From: Mesohalobacter halotolerans | Lineage (GTDB): Bacteria; Bacteroidota; Bacteroidia; Flavobacteriales; Flavobacteriaceae | DNA length: 64,000 nucleotides | Reading direction: 5' to 3' | Assembly: GCF_006120725.1 (NCBI RefSeq) | Contig: NZ_SWMU01000001.1 | Coordinates: 124,001 to 188,000, forward strand | In this document: piece after piece, positions 34,476 through 43,798 of the stretch | Layout: each line of letters opens with the position of its first letter | Numbering within the stretch: position 1 is the stretch's first letter | Notes under the pieces: generated by a model | Seen by the model: only the letters and a program-made list of their open reading frames with translations | Told to the model about the DNA's origin: nothing | Database searches by the model: none | Position numbers and translations under genes: made by a program

Positions 34476-35765
34476 TTATTTCAATTCAAACGTGACACGT
34501 CTTACCATTTGTCTTGCTGTTTCAGAATCTTTACTCACTGAGTTATCAATTCCTCCAGCTTTATAGCTTAGACGATCAGCGTCGATCCCAGCAGCTATGA
34601 CTACATCATAGACACGCTTCGCACGGTTCTCAGATAAGGTAGTATTGTACTCTGAGTTGCCAATTTCATCGGCATAACCAGTTAATACAGCTTCAGATCC
34701 TGGATTGGCTTTCATGAACTTTACAATCTGGAAGATGGCATTCACTGAGTAATATTCCGGTTGTGTACTGTCAAATTGGAAGTACACATTGATCATACCC
34801 TCATTGGCTAATGACTTCACGATACTGGATCCATCGGCAGACATCGCATCACTGGCATAAGCTTTAGAAACGTAATTTTCATCTAAGGCAGTTTCCAGCT
34901 CATCCGGAATTCCATTTTTGTTTTGATCAATAGACTCCCCTTTTGTATTGACTGCAACACCAGCAACGGTATTAGGCTCTCTGTCCAGATAATCCGGCAC
35001 GCCGTCTCTATCGGTATCCATCATACCATTTTGGATTTCATCCAGTTCATTCTCTAATTGAGTAATACGCTCTCCGAATACTTTAGCAGAATAATTATCA
35101 ACCCAGTCTGCATGCTTGTCGTTGCTTCCTAGGTAAAAAGTTACCCCAGCACTAGCCATTGCAACAAACCCATCAAAATCTCTACGGGTGGGTCTTGGGT
35201 TTCCATCGATCCCCGCATTATGTTTTGCATTGGCGATAACACTTAAATCAGCAAATAAAGCCACGCGATCTGAAAGTTTGACCTGTGGAGTTAAGCCTGC
35301 AACCAATCCAATGGTGTTGTCGTTATCTGAACTGGTGATGGCATCGTCAAAATTAAAAGAAGAGACCTGTACCCCGGCATGACCTAAGACATTTAACCAG
35401 TCTGCAAATTCATTGAAGTTCAGGATTGAGCCTAAACCGACAACCGCTTCTCCTGTAAAGGTCGTCAGCCTTGTCTCAAAAGGAGTTGATCCTCCGCTGT
35501 TTTCGAGTTGCGAATAAAATCCACCCACTTTAAGTCCAAACTTTTCGTTGAACATATACCGGACAGACAGATTGTAAGATAAATCGCCAAACTCAGCAGT
35601 CTTATATCCTCCCGTAAATGGCGTAAAGGCTTTAACAAGCCCTAAGCCTGCATCTACCGACCATTTATTGTAATCTTCTGGAGTATCCACGTTCATATCG
35701 TCCTGAGCAAATCCGAATTGTGTGAATACTACTAAGGCGAGTGTGTAAAAAGTGATTTTTTTCAT
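34476..35765 (-). CDS. OmpA-family outer-membrane porin with TSP3 linker
   Basis: 429 residues: signal peptide (about 1-20), an eight-stranded-barrel-like N-terminal domain (about 30-220), a short coiled stretch (about 225-245), a calcium-binding thrombospondin type 3 repeat (DTDRDGVPDYLD, about 250-262) and a C-terminal OmpA domain (about 315-429, with AVLTGYADEIGNSEYN and LSENRAKRVYDVV). It links the outer membrane to peptidoglycan. It is a single-gene unit with its own terminator between two sugar-transferase loci. The leader upstream (35766-36005) has no other gene. Confidence 0.92.
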   Translation of the reverse strand: MKKITFYTLALVVFTQFGFAQDDMNVDTPEDYNKWSVDAGLGLVKAFTPFTGGYKTAEFGDLSYNLSVRYMFNEKFGLKVGGFYSQLENSGGSTPFETRLTTFTGEAVVGLGSILNFNEFADWLNVLGHAGVQVSSFNFDDAITSSDNDNTIGLVAGLTPQVKLSDRVALFADLSVIANAKHNAGIDGNPRPTRRDFDGFVAMASAGVTFYLGSNDKHADWVDNYSAKVFGERITQLENELDEIQNGMMDTDRDGVPDYLDREPNTVAGVAVNTKGESIDQNKNGIPDELETALDENYVSKAYASDAMSADGSSIVKSLANEGMINVYFQFDSTQPEYYSVNAIFQIVKFMKANPGSEAVLTGYADEIGNSEYNTTLSENRAKRVYDVVIAAGIDADRLSYKAGGIDNSVSKDSETARQMVRRVTFELK

Positions 35766-36005
35766 AATGTGTTTTTAAATAATGTTTAAAAATAAGTTTT
35801 TTTACTGAATACAAGAAACAGAAACTTAAATTTTTAAAAACTTTATGTAAGCTTACCCTAATACCGAACTTGTAAGCTTTCTCTAAAAAATTAAGCCAAA
35901 TTGCTTTTAATATTTAAAAAGGGTTTGTAGGGTTTTGATTTAAATAGAGTTGGTATTTATCACTTATTAATCAGTGTAAGCAGCATCCAACAAAGATAAC
36001 CTGAC

Positions 36006-36443
36006 TTACATAAACGAGTCATAATACCACCTATCGCTGTCAAAGCGGTAATCATCTTTAACTGATTCTTCTACTTTTTTATCAGAAAAAACCTGTAATG
36101 ATGAATTATCCTTTAAGGATTTAATAGCTGATACATAGCCGGCCGGGATGAATAAAATGCCGTGATCTTCTGCTTTAAGAATATATTCTTGGGGTGAGAG
36201 ATTGAAGGACGGGCTTACCCAGTCATCAGGCTTAACCAAAAGTATCTTTAACATTCCTGAAGTGACCTTAAACCAGTTGTTCTCCTGCTGATGTCCATGC
36301 CAGCCTCTAAAACTTTCCACCTCTATAGAAAATGTCCGAATAATATTTAGTTCTTGCAAATTAAAATCATTATAAGCATAGAGAACACCTCTTTCATCTT
36401 TAAAAGTTTCAGGTTGAATTACGAAGGGGGTTTTATTTTCCAT
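36006..36443 (-). CDS. WxcM/FdtA-like cupin sugar isomerase
   Basis: 145 residues forming a single cupin with metal- or base-type histidines H49 and H51 (GWHGHQQENNWF) and the double-stranded beta-helix pattern. The family includes sugar 3,4-ketoisomerases (FdtA, QdtA) and dTDP-sugar epimerase-like proteins acting on dTDP-4-keto-6-deoxyglucose. dTDP-4-keto-6-deoxyglucose is the product of RmlB, encoded at 53826-54887. It is the last gene of the polysaccharide run and lies 2 bp from the sugar transferase. Whether it isomerises C3/C4 or epimerises C3/C5 cannot be told from the sequence. Confidence 0.78.
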   Translation of the reverse strand: MENKTPFVIQPETFKDERGVLYAYNDFNLQELNIIRTFSIEVESFRGWHGHQQENNWFKVTSGMLKILLVKPDDWVSPSFNLSPQEYILKAEDHGILFIPAGYVSAIKSLKDNSSLQVFSDKKVEESVKDDYRFDSDRWYYDSFM

Positions 36444-36445
36444 AT

Positions 36446-37000
36446 TTAGTATGTTTTGATGCGATCTCCTTTTCCTTTGCCACTCACCGTTGCAAAGATA
36501 TAATAAAAGTAGGTTCTTAAGCTGTAAGCGTCAATCATTTTTTTATCGGAAATGGCGAGTTCCTTAGGGGTGGACATGTCAATTTCATTAACCTGAGAAA
36601 GTCCTGTTATGCCCGGAAGGACGTCATAAACTTGTCTTTTGTCCCGTTCCTCGATCAATTCTTCCTGATTAAACAAATTGGGTCTTGGCCCAACAAGGCT
36701 CATGTCTCCTTTGAACACATTGACTAGCTGAGGCAACTCGTCTAACTTCGATTTTCTTAGGAAACTACCAAATTTGGTAATAGAACTCTGACTCGCCAAA
36801 TGCGTCGCCACACTTTTGGTATTGGGGTGCATGGTTCTGAATTTAATCAGCTGAAAAGGCTTTTTATACTGACCCACCCGAGTTTGGATAAATAAAGGCT
36901 TACCCGTATCAAAAAACCCTATGATCATTAATATAAGTAAAATAGGAGAAAGCAGCAGTAAACCAAAAAATGAAAATAAAAAATCAAAAAGTCTAGTCAT
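36446..37000 (-). CDS. Initiating sugar-phosphate transferase (PglC/WcaJ-like)
   Basis: 184 residues, the short monotopic form: one N-terminal membrane segment (about 5-28), then IKFRTM, RKSKLDELPQLVNVFKGD and SLVGPRPNLF. It transfers a sugar phosphate to undecaprenyl phosphate to begin repeat-unit assembly at the inner leaflet. It overlaps the epimerase gene by 8 bp and is followed 2 bp later by the cupin gene. The pair of epimerase and sugar transferase is the usual one for making and loading a modified N-acetylsugar. Confidence 0.9.
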   Translation of the reverse strand: MTRLFDFLFSFFGLLLLSPILLILMIIGFFDTGKPLFIQTRVGQYKKPFQLIKFRTMHPNTKSVATHLASQSSITKFGSFLRKSKLDELPQLVNVFKGDMSLVGPRPNLFNQEELIEERDKRQVYDVLPGITGLSQVNEIDMSTPKELAISDKKMIDAYSLRTYFYYIFATVSGKGKGDRIKTY

Positions 37001-37901
37001 GCTTATAATGTTGTACTGTTTTCCTTAAGCCTTCTTCGGTAGACAAAGGTAATTTTTTAATCCCTAATTCCTGCTTTATTTTCAAATTCGATACTTCATA
37101 AGTGCCTGTGATTTTGTTTAGAACCTGGCTATTGATAGGAAGTTTTAACCTGTCTCCAAATTTGGTGAGCGTGAGCAGTATTAGCTTAGGAACATTAAGC
37201 TGAATTGATCGTTTGCCAAGTGCATTAGCAATAATACTAATGAGCTTATTTGTACTGATGCTGGTGTCGTCGGCTATATGATATAGGCCTGATTTCATTG
37301 ATGGCGTATTCAATATTCTATCCACTACAAAACAAAGGTTATCTATGCTACAATAAGATCTTTTGTTCTCAAATCTTCCAAAGATCCAGGGGATATGGTA
37401 ACTCACGGCTTTAAGGAGTAGGTTCAAATTGCCTTTGTTCTCAGGACCGTGGATCATACAAGGTCTTAAGATGATCACCGTTTTATTGGAAGGTAAGTTA
37501 TCAAGGATATAATTTTCAGCTAACAATTTAGACTTCCCGTACACCGTTTTTGGTTGAGGAGGTAGGCCTTCGGTGAGGATTTGCTCAGGTTGATCCGCCA
37601 AAGCTTTTATAGAGCTAAAAAAAATGAAGGTTTTTGCTTTCTCATCTTTAAGGAAGCAATTATAAATATCTTTAGTAAGTTCAAAATTAACCTCATAGTA
37701 GATGTTGTCATCGTTTTTATTGGATAAGTCGTGAGCAATGCCTGCTAAATGAATATAGGCATCATTCGTATTCTGCTGAATTTGATTTGGCCACTGTTCA
37801 TCCCTCAGATTTAGTATGCTGAATTTGTATTTTGAGGGATCAAGCCTATTGGTGAGGTTTTTCCCTACAAAGCCCGTACTTCCGGTTATGAGAATGTTCA
37901 T
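36993..37901 (-). CDS. NAD-dependent epimerase/dehydratase (extended SDR)
   Basis: 302 residues with the Rossmann loop GSTGFVG (about 7-13) and YGKSKLLAE (the YxxxK catalytic pair). The C-terminal substrate domain is present. In polysaccharide loci this WbpV/WcaG-like branch usually sits directly before the sugar transferase and acts as a UDP-GlcNAc 4-epimerase or 4-ketoreductase such as the FnlB/WbjC/QuiNAc-type enzymes. The coupling to the transferase (8-bp overlap) supports the same sugar, but the specificity is not determined. Confidence 0.85.
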   Translation of the reverse strand: MNILITGSTGFVGKNLTNRLDPSKYKFSILNLRDEQWPNQIQQNTNDAYIHLAGIAHDLSNKNDDNIYYEVNFELTKDIYNCFLKDEKAKTFIFFSSIKALADQPEQILTEGLPPQPKTVYGKSKLLAENYILDNLPSNKTVIILRPCMIHGPENKGNLNLLLKAVSYHIPWIFGRFENKRSYCSIDNLCFVVDRILNTPSMKSGLYHIADDTSISTNKLISIIANALGKRSIQLNVPKLILLTLTKFGDRLKLPINSQVLNKITGTYEVSNLKIKQELGIKKLPLSTEEGLRKTVQHYKHD

Positions 37902-37988
37902 TATGATAATAAATCTTTGTAACTATTCATATACTTATCAGCTGCGGCATTAACTTCAAACCTGACTTAAATTTTTTTAGAGGTTTCA

Positions 37989-38404
37989 TCAATTAAGCGC
38001 TAAATCTAGGTTTAATTGGATAACTTCTATTGTTTTAGTTTTTTGTTGCGATTCATAGCATTCCTTTAGTAAGTTCATTCTCTTTTTAATTTTTTCCTCG
38101 TTAATGATTTTAGGAAATGTAATAAATATAGATTGCAACTTTTTCATTTGTTTTTTTGGCTCAGTAAATAGTCTATAAATCCATACTACATGTGCTTTTT
38201 TTGTCCATGATGAAATGTCCATAATTTCTACAGAAAAATAATTGTTTGCTGTACCCTTAACATAACACCCCTGTTAATATGAGGAAGTAACTTGCTCATA
38301 AAAAACTCTTGTTTCGGAGCACCTAAAGACTCCCTAATATAATCTGGATTTAGATTGTTTATAACACCACTAATTTTAAAGTAATTAAATTCATCTACAA
38401 TTAA
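37989..38404 (-). pseudogene. WecG/TagA/CpsF-family glycosyltransferase (decayed)
   Basis: The minus strand reads INNLNPDYIRESLGAPKQEF followed by FMSKLLPHINRGVML, the core of the GT26 (TagA/WecG) family with its SLGAPKQE motif, then hits a stop. In another frame from 38222 it continues SSWTKKAHVVWIYRLFTEPK, the family's C-terminal helix. The N-terminal half is missing and there is a frameshift in the middle. This family includes the UDP-ManNAcA transferase WecG, while the window's wecB and wecC genes still make UDP-ManNAcA. From 38405 to 38646 nothing further is recognisable. Confidence 0.78.
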
Positions 38405-38646
38405 AAAAAGGCACAGGTAAATAACTTAAATTATTTGTGTACCCGTTTTTTTTCTAAGACCTTAAGTTTAATTTTTTTTTTAAACCTCTTCAGTATTTCC
38501 AATGATTAAATACTTGTTATTCTTGTAGATGAATTTTAAAAAAATGGTCTTATCCGTATCGTACTCTTTTAAAATTTTTGCAACTTACTAAGGTTAAAAT
38601 TTACTTCGACTTATTATACTGCCCAATTTGATTAGCTGGATAAAAA

Positions 38647-39492
38647 TCAAAAACGAAATACTTCCGCTTTATCCCAATCTACTTGTTTGGAAGCTTGCTC
38701 AACATCAACAAATTCAAAGTTTTTCAAAAGTTTTTCAAGCTTTGCCAATGATTTTTTAGTGCCAATTCTACTCTTGATATGTCGAGACAATGTTAATGAT
38801 TTAAATGGCTGTTGATTATCAAAATCTCTTGGATGTAAATAGGTCATCAAATATTCAGAGTTTGCAACTAGTGATTTAATAATTTGATAAGGTAATATCC
38901 TGAAAAAACCACCACCTGAAAAAACTATTTGCTTACCAAATATATTAGCTGAGTTCATCGGGAATTCTCTCAAAATGGATCCATTTTTCTCAATTATAAA
39001 TGGTTTATTTGATGGCATACCTTTAATTCCTCCAAATCTTCTTTCAATCGGAAATACAGAACTATCATATAATATACCGTTCTTAATTAATGAATCAAAA
39101 GCCCATAAATTATCCTGTGTAATTGAAAACCCTGGCGCCCTATATGAAATAACCTTTTTGCTAATTAATTGTTCAATTGAATCAATAGAGGATTTTAAAT
39201 CACTATCGAATTCTTTTGGCGTTAATGTATAAGCAAGTTTATGAAGGTCTGAATGACTACCTATTTCGAAACCTAAGTCATCTATTTTTTTAATAATCTC
39301 AGGATATTCCCTTACGATCCAACCTACACAAAAAAAGGTTGCCTTAATCTTGTTCTTAGCTAATAAAGAAAGAATCGAATCAATCATATAGGGCAACCTC
39401 TTTTCAAAAGTCGCCCATTCAGTCTCATTCGTATTGTTGTGGTTTTCAAATACATGAAACCATTCTTCTATGTCGAAAGTTAGGATGTTCAT
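38647..39492 (-). CDS. Polysaccharide deacetylase family protein
   Basis: 281 residues with the NodB-type catalytic core: the FDIEEWFHV segment supplies the first Asp (D7), GSHSDLHKL gives the metal-binding histidines, and RAPGFSI and PMNSANIFG follow. The layout is that of the PF01522/DUF3473 type found in exopolysaccharide loci. It should remove acetyl groups from amino sugars of the exported glycan. Its ATG abuts the stop codon of the ATP-grasp gene, so the two are coupled. Confidence 0.87.
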   Translation of the reverse strand: MNILTFDIEEWFHVFENHNNTNETEWATFEKRLPYMIDSILSLLAKNKIKATFFCVGWIVREYPEIIKKIDDLGFEIGSHSDLHKLAYTLTPKEFDSDLKSSIDSIEQLISKKVISYRAPGFSITQDNLWAFDSLIKNGILYDSSVFPIERRFGGIKGMPSNKPFIIEKNGSILREFPMNSANIFGKQIVFSGGGFFRILPYQIIKSLVANSEYLMTYLHPRDFDNQQPFKSLTLSRHIKSRIGTKKSLAKLEKLLKNFEFVDVEQASKQVDWDKAEVFRF

Positions 39493-40635
39493 TTATCGGC
39501 CTTTAAAAAGTTTAAATAGTCCTTCGAGAGTAAAGAATATACTTGGTAAAGGGTCAGATAATGAAATGATTTGGTCTGATGATGTACCATCAAAAAAATT
39601 GAACCAACTTGGTTTTGCTATAAAGCGATCTGAAGATTTGATAAACCATAAAATATCTTTATGAAACATTCTTAACCCTATTCCTGTTTCATATTCAACT
39701 GGTACAATTTTTTTTCCAAAAGCATCATCCACAATCATGTTAGCAAAATTAACACCGGCATCAAAAGCTATTTTTACACTGCCGGTAATTCTAGGATTTA
39801 TTTCCATTACTTTAGCAACTCCGGTACGTGGATCCTGAATAAGATCAACATCAGCATAGCCTTTCCATTCCATCTTTTTTAATAGCTTAGTGCAAGTATT
39901 AACAATATCGGAACGTGAAACTGTAAGGTTAAATGTACTTGAGCCCCCATCAACCGGATACCATCTGACTTTACTAAAAACAACTGCTGCTTTAACTTCA
40001 TTGTCATTACCAATAAAAACTTCGCATTTATACTGAATATCTGTTTGTGGTATATATTCCTGAATTAATGTTTTTCCATATTGTTTTACTACTTCATCAA
40101 AAATACTTTCAATTTGATCTGGATTTTCAATTTTATGAAAACCTCTTGCACTTTCTGCAAATACTGGTTTTATGACAACAGGATATTCAATATGATTTAA
40201 TATGTTTTTTGGTATTGGATTTTCCCCAGAGTAATAAGTTTTGGTATGAGGAATATTATTTTCCATGCAAAGTCTCATTGTTTCAGATTTATCCCTTGCT
40301 TTCATGAAAATATTAAAATCATTAACTGCCAATTTTGAATATTTTGAAAGTATATCTTTATTTTCAGAAATAATTTTTGCAGAATAATCAAAATGTGGAA
40401 TTACCAAATCATATGTTTCTTTTTTCAAGATTACTGTGAGCTTCTGAATGAAATCTTGTGGATGAGTTTTAGCATCTGGACATATAAATTTTCTATCAGG
40501 CCATCGCGAAACATAGCCCATACACACTTTATTAGGACATAATAATGTAACAAAATGACCTGCTTTTTTTAAAGCTTTACTCATTGGCAGTGTTTGTCTT
40601 GTGTGACCATCCAGTATTAATATTTTTTTAATCAT
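39493..40635 (-). CDS. ATP-grasp carboxylate-amine ligase
   Basis: 380 residues: an N-terminal pre-ATP-grasp Rossmann part (MIKKILILDGHTRQTLPMSKA), then an ATP-grasp fold with VVIKPVFAESARGF (phosphate/adenine clamp), IQEYIPQTDIQY and the metal-binding EINPRITGSV (about 290-299). Such proteins in glycan clusters attach amino acids or other carboxylates to amino groups of sugars. It lies between a glycosyltransferase and the deacetylase, overlapping the former by 8 bp. The deacetylase could expose the amine that is ligated; that link is inference. Confidence 0.84.
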   Translation of the reverse strand: MIKKILILDGHTRQTLPMSKALKKAGHFVTLLCPNKVCMGYVSRWPDRKFICPDAKTHPQDFIQKLTVILKKETYDLVIPHFDYSAKIISENKDILSKYSKLAVNDFNIFMKARDKSETMRLCMENNIPHTKTYYSGENPIPKNILNHIEYPVVIKPVFAESARGFHKIENPDQIESIFDEVVKQYGKTLIQEYIPQTDIQYKCEVFIGNDNEVKAAVVFSKVRWYPVDGGSSTFNLTVSRSDIVNTCTKLLKKMEWKGYADVDLIQDPRTGVAKVMEINPRITGSVKIAFDAGVNFANMIVDDAFGKKIVPVEYETGIGLRMFHKDILWFIKSSDRFIAKPSWFNFFDGTSSDQIISLSDPLPSIFFTLEGLFKLFKGR

Positions 40636-41863
40636 AGTTTTTTAAATTTATGATCTTATTTAAAAAATGAATTGCCAAATTTTTACGATCAAAATTATTT
40701 TTGCAAAATACATAACCATTCTTCCCATGCTCATCAGCTAATTTTTTATCAGAAATGTATTTGTCCATATTAATAACTAGTCTATTCACATCTTCCGGGG
40801 GACTTATTAAACCTGCTTGAATATTTTTAACTATCTCTTCAGCTTCACCACCGGCACTAAATAATAGAGGACGATTGCTTGCCATAGATTCGTATATTTT
40901 TGAAGGAATCGTGTGTCTGTCTTTTCTTCTTTTTAAAGTTATGAGAATAGCTCTTGCTTTCTTAAGACTACTAAATACAGTTTCTTTTGGTTTAATGCCT
41001 AAAATATGAACATTAGATGTATTTAGTTCAGTTTTTAATTGTTCAATTTTTATTCTTTCAGATCCATCACCAATTAATATTACACCAAATTTCTTCTGGT
41101 TTTGGTATTTTTCGTTTAATATTTTTGTTGCTTTTACGATTACAGATAAACCCTGTGACGGATTAAATACACCAGCATAAAGAAAATTAATTTCATATTT
41201 GGAAAATAGTTTGATTAATTCAACATCTTCAAGCTGTGCAGTATCAATTGCATCTATATCAACACCGTTTGATATAACTTCTATGGGCTTATCTATTTCT
41301 CTTTTAATTAAATTTTCTTTTTTTCCGTTGGTCACAACGGTTATCAAAGATGAATTAGAATATATTTTTTTCTCAAGCCATGTCAAAAAGTTGATTATGT
41401 ATTTGTTTTTTAAACGACCACTATTAATTAATCCCTCAGGCCACAAATCACGCATGTCAACTATTAAGGGGATTTTTTTGATTTTTTTTACAATTAATGC
41501 TGGAATTCCAACATTTGGAGGAGGACAGGTTGCTATAACTAGGTCATATCTGATTCTGTTGAATATTAAATAAAGAGAACTTGAAATGGTAAACGTAATA
41601 TAACCAAGTGTTTTATCTATAAACCTTAGCTTTGGACTTGCCCAAATGTAAGTCCGTATTATATTAACGTTGTTTATTTTTTCCTTTTGAAGAAACTTCC
41701 ATTTGTATTTTTTGTCAATTTTACCATCCGGGAAATTAGGAAAGGCTGTAACGACAGTAACTTTATGGCCTTTTTCTATCCAATACTTTGAGAAATCATA
41801 ATATCTGGCTGCTGGGGCACCCATTTCCGGATAATAATGCTGAGAAATTACAAGAATATGCAT
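40628..41863 (-). CDS. Glycosyltransferase family 4 (WbuB-like)
   Basis: 411 residues of GT-B fold. The start MHILVISQHYYPEMGAPAAR and the WPEGLINSGRLK region are typical of WbuB/fucosaminyl-type GT4 enzymes, and the nucleotide-binding domain contains LYAGVFNPSQGL and PSKIYESMASNRPLLFS with the conserved E. It uses a nucleotide sugar to extend the lipid-linked repeat unit in the cytoplasm. The acceptor is unknown. It precedes the ATP-grasp gene with an 8-bp overlap. Confidence 0.9.
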   Translation of the reverse strand: MHILVISQHYYPEMGAPAARYYDFSKYWIEKGHKVTVVTAFPNFPDGKIDKKYKWKFLQKEKINNVNIIRTYIWASPKLRFIDKTLGYITFTISSSLYLIFNRIRYDLVIATCPPPNVGIPALIVKKIKKIPLIVDMRDLWPEGLINSGRLKNKYIINFLTWLEKKIYSNSSLITVVTNGKKENLIKREIDKPIEVISNGVDIDAIDTAQLEDVELIKLFSKYEINFLYAGVFNPSQGLSVIVKATKILNEKYQNQKKFGVILIGDGSERIKIEQLKTELNTSNVHILGIKPKETVFSSLKKARAILITLKRRKDRHTIPSKIYESMASNRPLLFSAGGEAEEIVKNIQAGLISPPEDVNRLVINMDKYISDKKLADEHGKNGYVFCKNNFDRKNLAIHFLNKIINLKNYD

Positions 41864-41957
41864 TCGTTTAAATTTATTTTTTAAGATAATTAATGGAACT
41901 CAAATGTTCAAATCAATTGCGGTTGTGGTTTGCGCCGAACCATGCGTGGTACATTGG

Positions 41958-43574
41958 CTATAAATTAAAAATATTTATATATGTATGAAGCTTGTTTTTG
42001 AATGAAATCTCAATTTTAAAGTTTTTTGAAAATTGATTATAACCTACAGGTATTTTGGTTGGGATTAATTTAATATTTAATACATTTTCAAATTTGAAAA
42101 CTGCATCTTGAATTTCAATATAATTATCGCCTTTTATTGGTTTTTGTTGAGATGAAATCCAGATATGGGATTTACCCTCTTGCTCTTTACCAATTAATGT
42201 ATCTATTATTTCAATTGCATTGTCGGTAAAATGCCATTCGCGCTGATGCACCGTACCTAATTTTTTGTAGCCATCGTGTTGAGCTATGATGTTATTCTTA
42301 TCGTTCTTTAGTACATTAACTTTTGCACGTCGGGCTACCCGGAACGACGACCAAACTTCTGATGAGTTTTTATCCTGTACCGTTACGGTATTGTGTGCTG
42401 CGGTTTCCCTTTCTTTTAAACGGGTTTCTCCGGAATCATAAGTGGATATTCCGGTATCGACAATAACTGGTTCATTTTTTACATTCAATATCAAGTTGAA
42501 GGTATCGGCATGGGCATGACCGGGTTGGTAGGAAGGACCGATTTGGCCAATGTCGATGATGCATTCGTAGGAGGGGGTGGAGAATTTGCGGTAGCCGGAA
42601 GCACCAAGTTGCAGGTTGCAGGTTGCAGGTTGCAATTTTAGGCTTAATGCGTATTTGTTAAGTTGTTGCGTTGTTGGTGCAATGCATGGGGCTGAGTCAT
42701 TAAGTAAGGGTATTTCGCCGGTGGAGAAGGTCATGTTGTTGAGCCACGAAAGCATTTTTTGGGTTTTCTCTTTCATTAACTCTAACAGTTGTTGCTGGTT
42801 GTTAAATCGTTGGTTGTTTTTCACAAGGTTAATACAATCGAGCAGCCGGTCGAGGATGATTTGATGGTACATTGGGCTGAGCTCGAAATGGGCGCCATCG
42901 TCAAGAATTTGTTCTTTTAGCTCTTTCTCAACAATTTCTTTGCCTTTGTTGTAAAGTTTTTGGTCCAAAAAATAGAAGCCTCCAAATAAAAGGCTGAAGC
43001 CGTCTTCGAGAAGGTGATTGGCTAGGAGGTGATATTCGATGTTGTCGAAAAGGATGAGGTATTGGGAATAGAGGGAAGAGTTGATGTGCTGGATTTCGGC
43101 TGGTTGCTTCGCTTCCCTAGCAATGACGTTGCTACTTAGGAACTTAATCCAGTTGATTCCTCTTAATGCGATGGGATAGGGTTCTAAAGCGGTTGGGTTT
43201 TGGGGCAGGTATTGGATGAAATTTTCAATGAGTTGTAGGCCGGTTTGTTTGTCCATGCCGGGTTGGAGCAGGTAATCCATGTAGTTGAGATTGTAGGCCC
43301 AGAGTTTGCCGTGATCCGGTTCGTTCCAATTAATGTTTCCAGCTACATATTTTTTTGAAAGGTTTAATAATGTGAATGACCCATCAGAAAAAGAAACCGG
43401 TTTTTCAAACCACGGTTGGAGTCTTGCCGGAATACCCTGCTTTTCAATTGAAAGAGGATACTTAAAACCAGTTGCTTTTCGCCACATCCTGCGCAGCCTA
43501 TACCAGAGTTGGTAGAGGATTTGGATGGGTTGAAGATGTTTTACCGTGTGAAGAATTAAGTGAAGTTTATTCAT
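41958..43574 (-). CDS. Heparinase II/III family protein (alginate-lyase-like)
   Basis: 538 residues: an N-terminal alpha/alpha barrel (about 70-330) and a C-terminal heparinase II/III beta-sandwich (about 335-530) with GPSYQPGHAHADTFNLIL and TGISTYDSGETRL, containing the conserved H-A-H of the lyase. It probably cleaves or edits the uronic-acid-containing glycan, as is usual for this gene in Bacteroidota polysaccharide loci. The frame contains two inserted dispersed repeats that stay in frame (about residues 149-158 and 312-325). No signal peptide is apparent, so it may act in the cytoplasm or need another export route. Confidence 0.88.
   Translation of the reverse strand: MNKLHLILHTVKHLQPIQILYQLWYRLRRMWRKATGFKYPLSIEKQGIPARLQPWFEKPVSFSDGSFTLLNLSKKYVAGNINWNEPDHGKLWAYNLNYMDYLLQPGMDKQTGLQLIENFIQYLPQNPTALEPYPIALRGINWIKFLSSNVIAREAKQPAEIQHINSSLYSQYLILFDNIEYHLLANHLLEDGFSLLFGGFYFLDQKLYNKGKEIVEKELKEQILDDGAHFELSPMYHQIILDRLLDCINLVKNNQRFNNQQQLLELMKEKTQKMLSWLNNMTFSTGEIPLLNDSAPCIAPTTQQLNKYALSLKLQPATCNLQLGASGYRKFSTPSYECIIDIGQIGPSYQPGHAHADTFNLILNVKNEPVIVDTGISTYDSGETRLKERETAAHNTVTVQDKNSSEVWSSFRVARRAKVNVLKNDKNNIIAQHDGYKKLGTVHQREWHFTDNAIEIIDTLIGKEQEGKSHIWISSQQKPIKGDNYIEIQDAVFKFENVLNIKLIPTKIPVGYNQFSKNFKIEISFKNKLHTYINIFNL
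42609..42637. repeat. 7-bp tandem repeat inside the heparinase coding frame
   Basis: TTGCAGG-type heptamers: TGCAGGT three times (42610, 42617, 42624), then TGCAATT. On the coding strand this encodes LQPATCNLQLG, an out-of-character stretch within the lyase domain. Its build resembles the other short-period arrays in this window. Confidence 0.8.
43101..43129. repeat. Dispersed REP-like element inside the heparinase coding frame
   Basis: GGTTGCTTCGCTTCCCTAGC followed by AATGACGTT. On the coding strand this encodes VIAREAKQP, the well-known translation product of the flavobacterial repeat GTCATTGCGAGGNACGAAGC (recognised, not searched). It is in frame and does not stop translation. Confidence 0.75.
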
Positions 43575-43798
43575 TTAAATTAATATTCAAAAGAGTTATT
43601 AAAATCCGCTTAGTAGTTTTATTGTTTCACAGTTTTGGAATGCTGCATTTTCTCAAGCTTGTATAGAATGTATTTTATTATATTTGGGATAGAAAAAAAC
43701 TCAATTAAAAAAATGGAACTAAAAAGGCCCCAGATTTGTTAATTTCAAATTAGAAAAATATTTAGTAAACATTCAATAATTAACTTGCTGTATCTATA

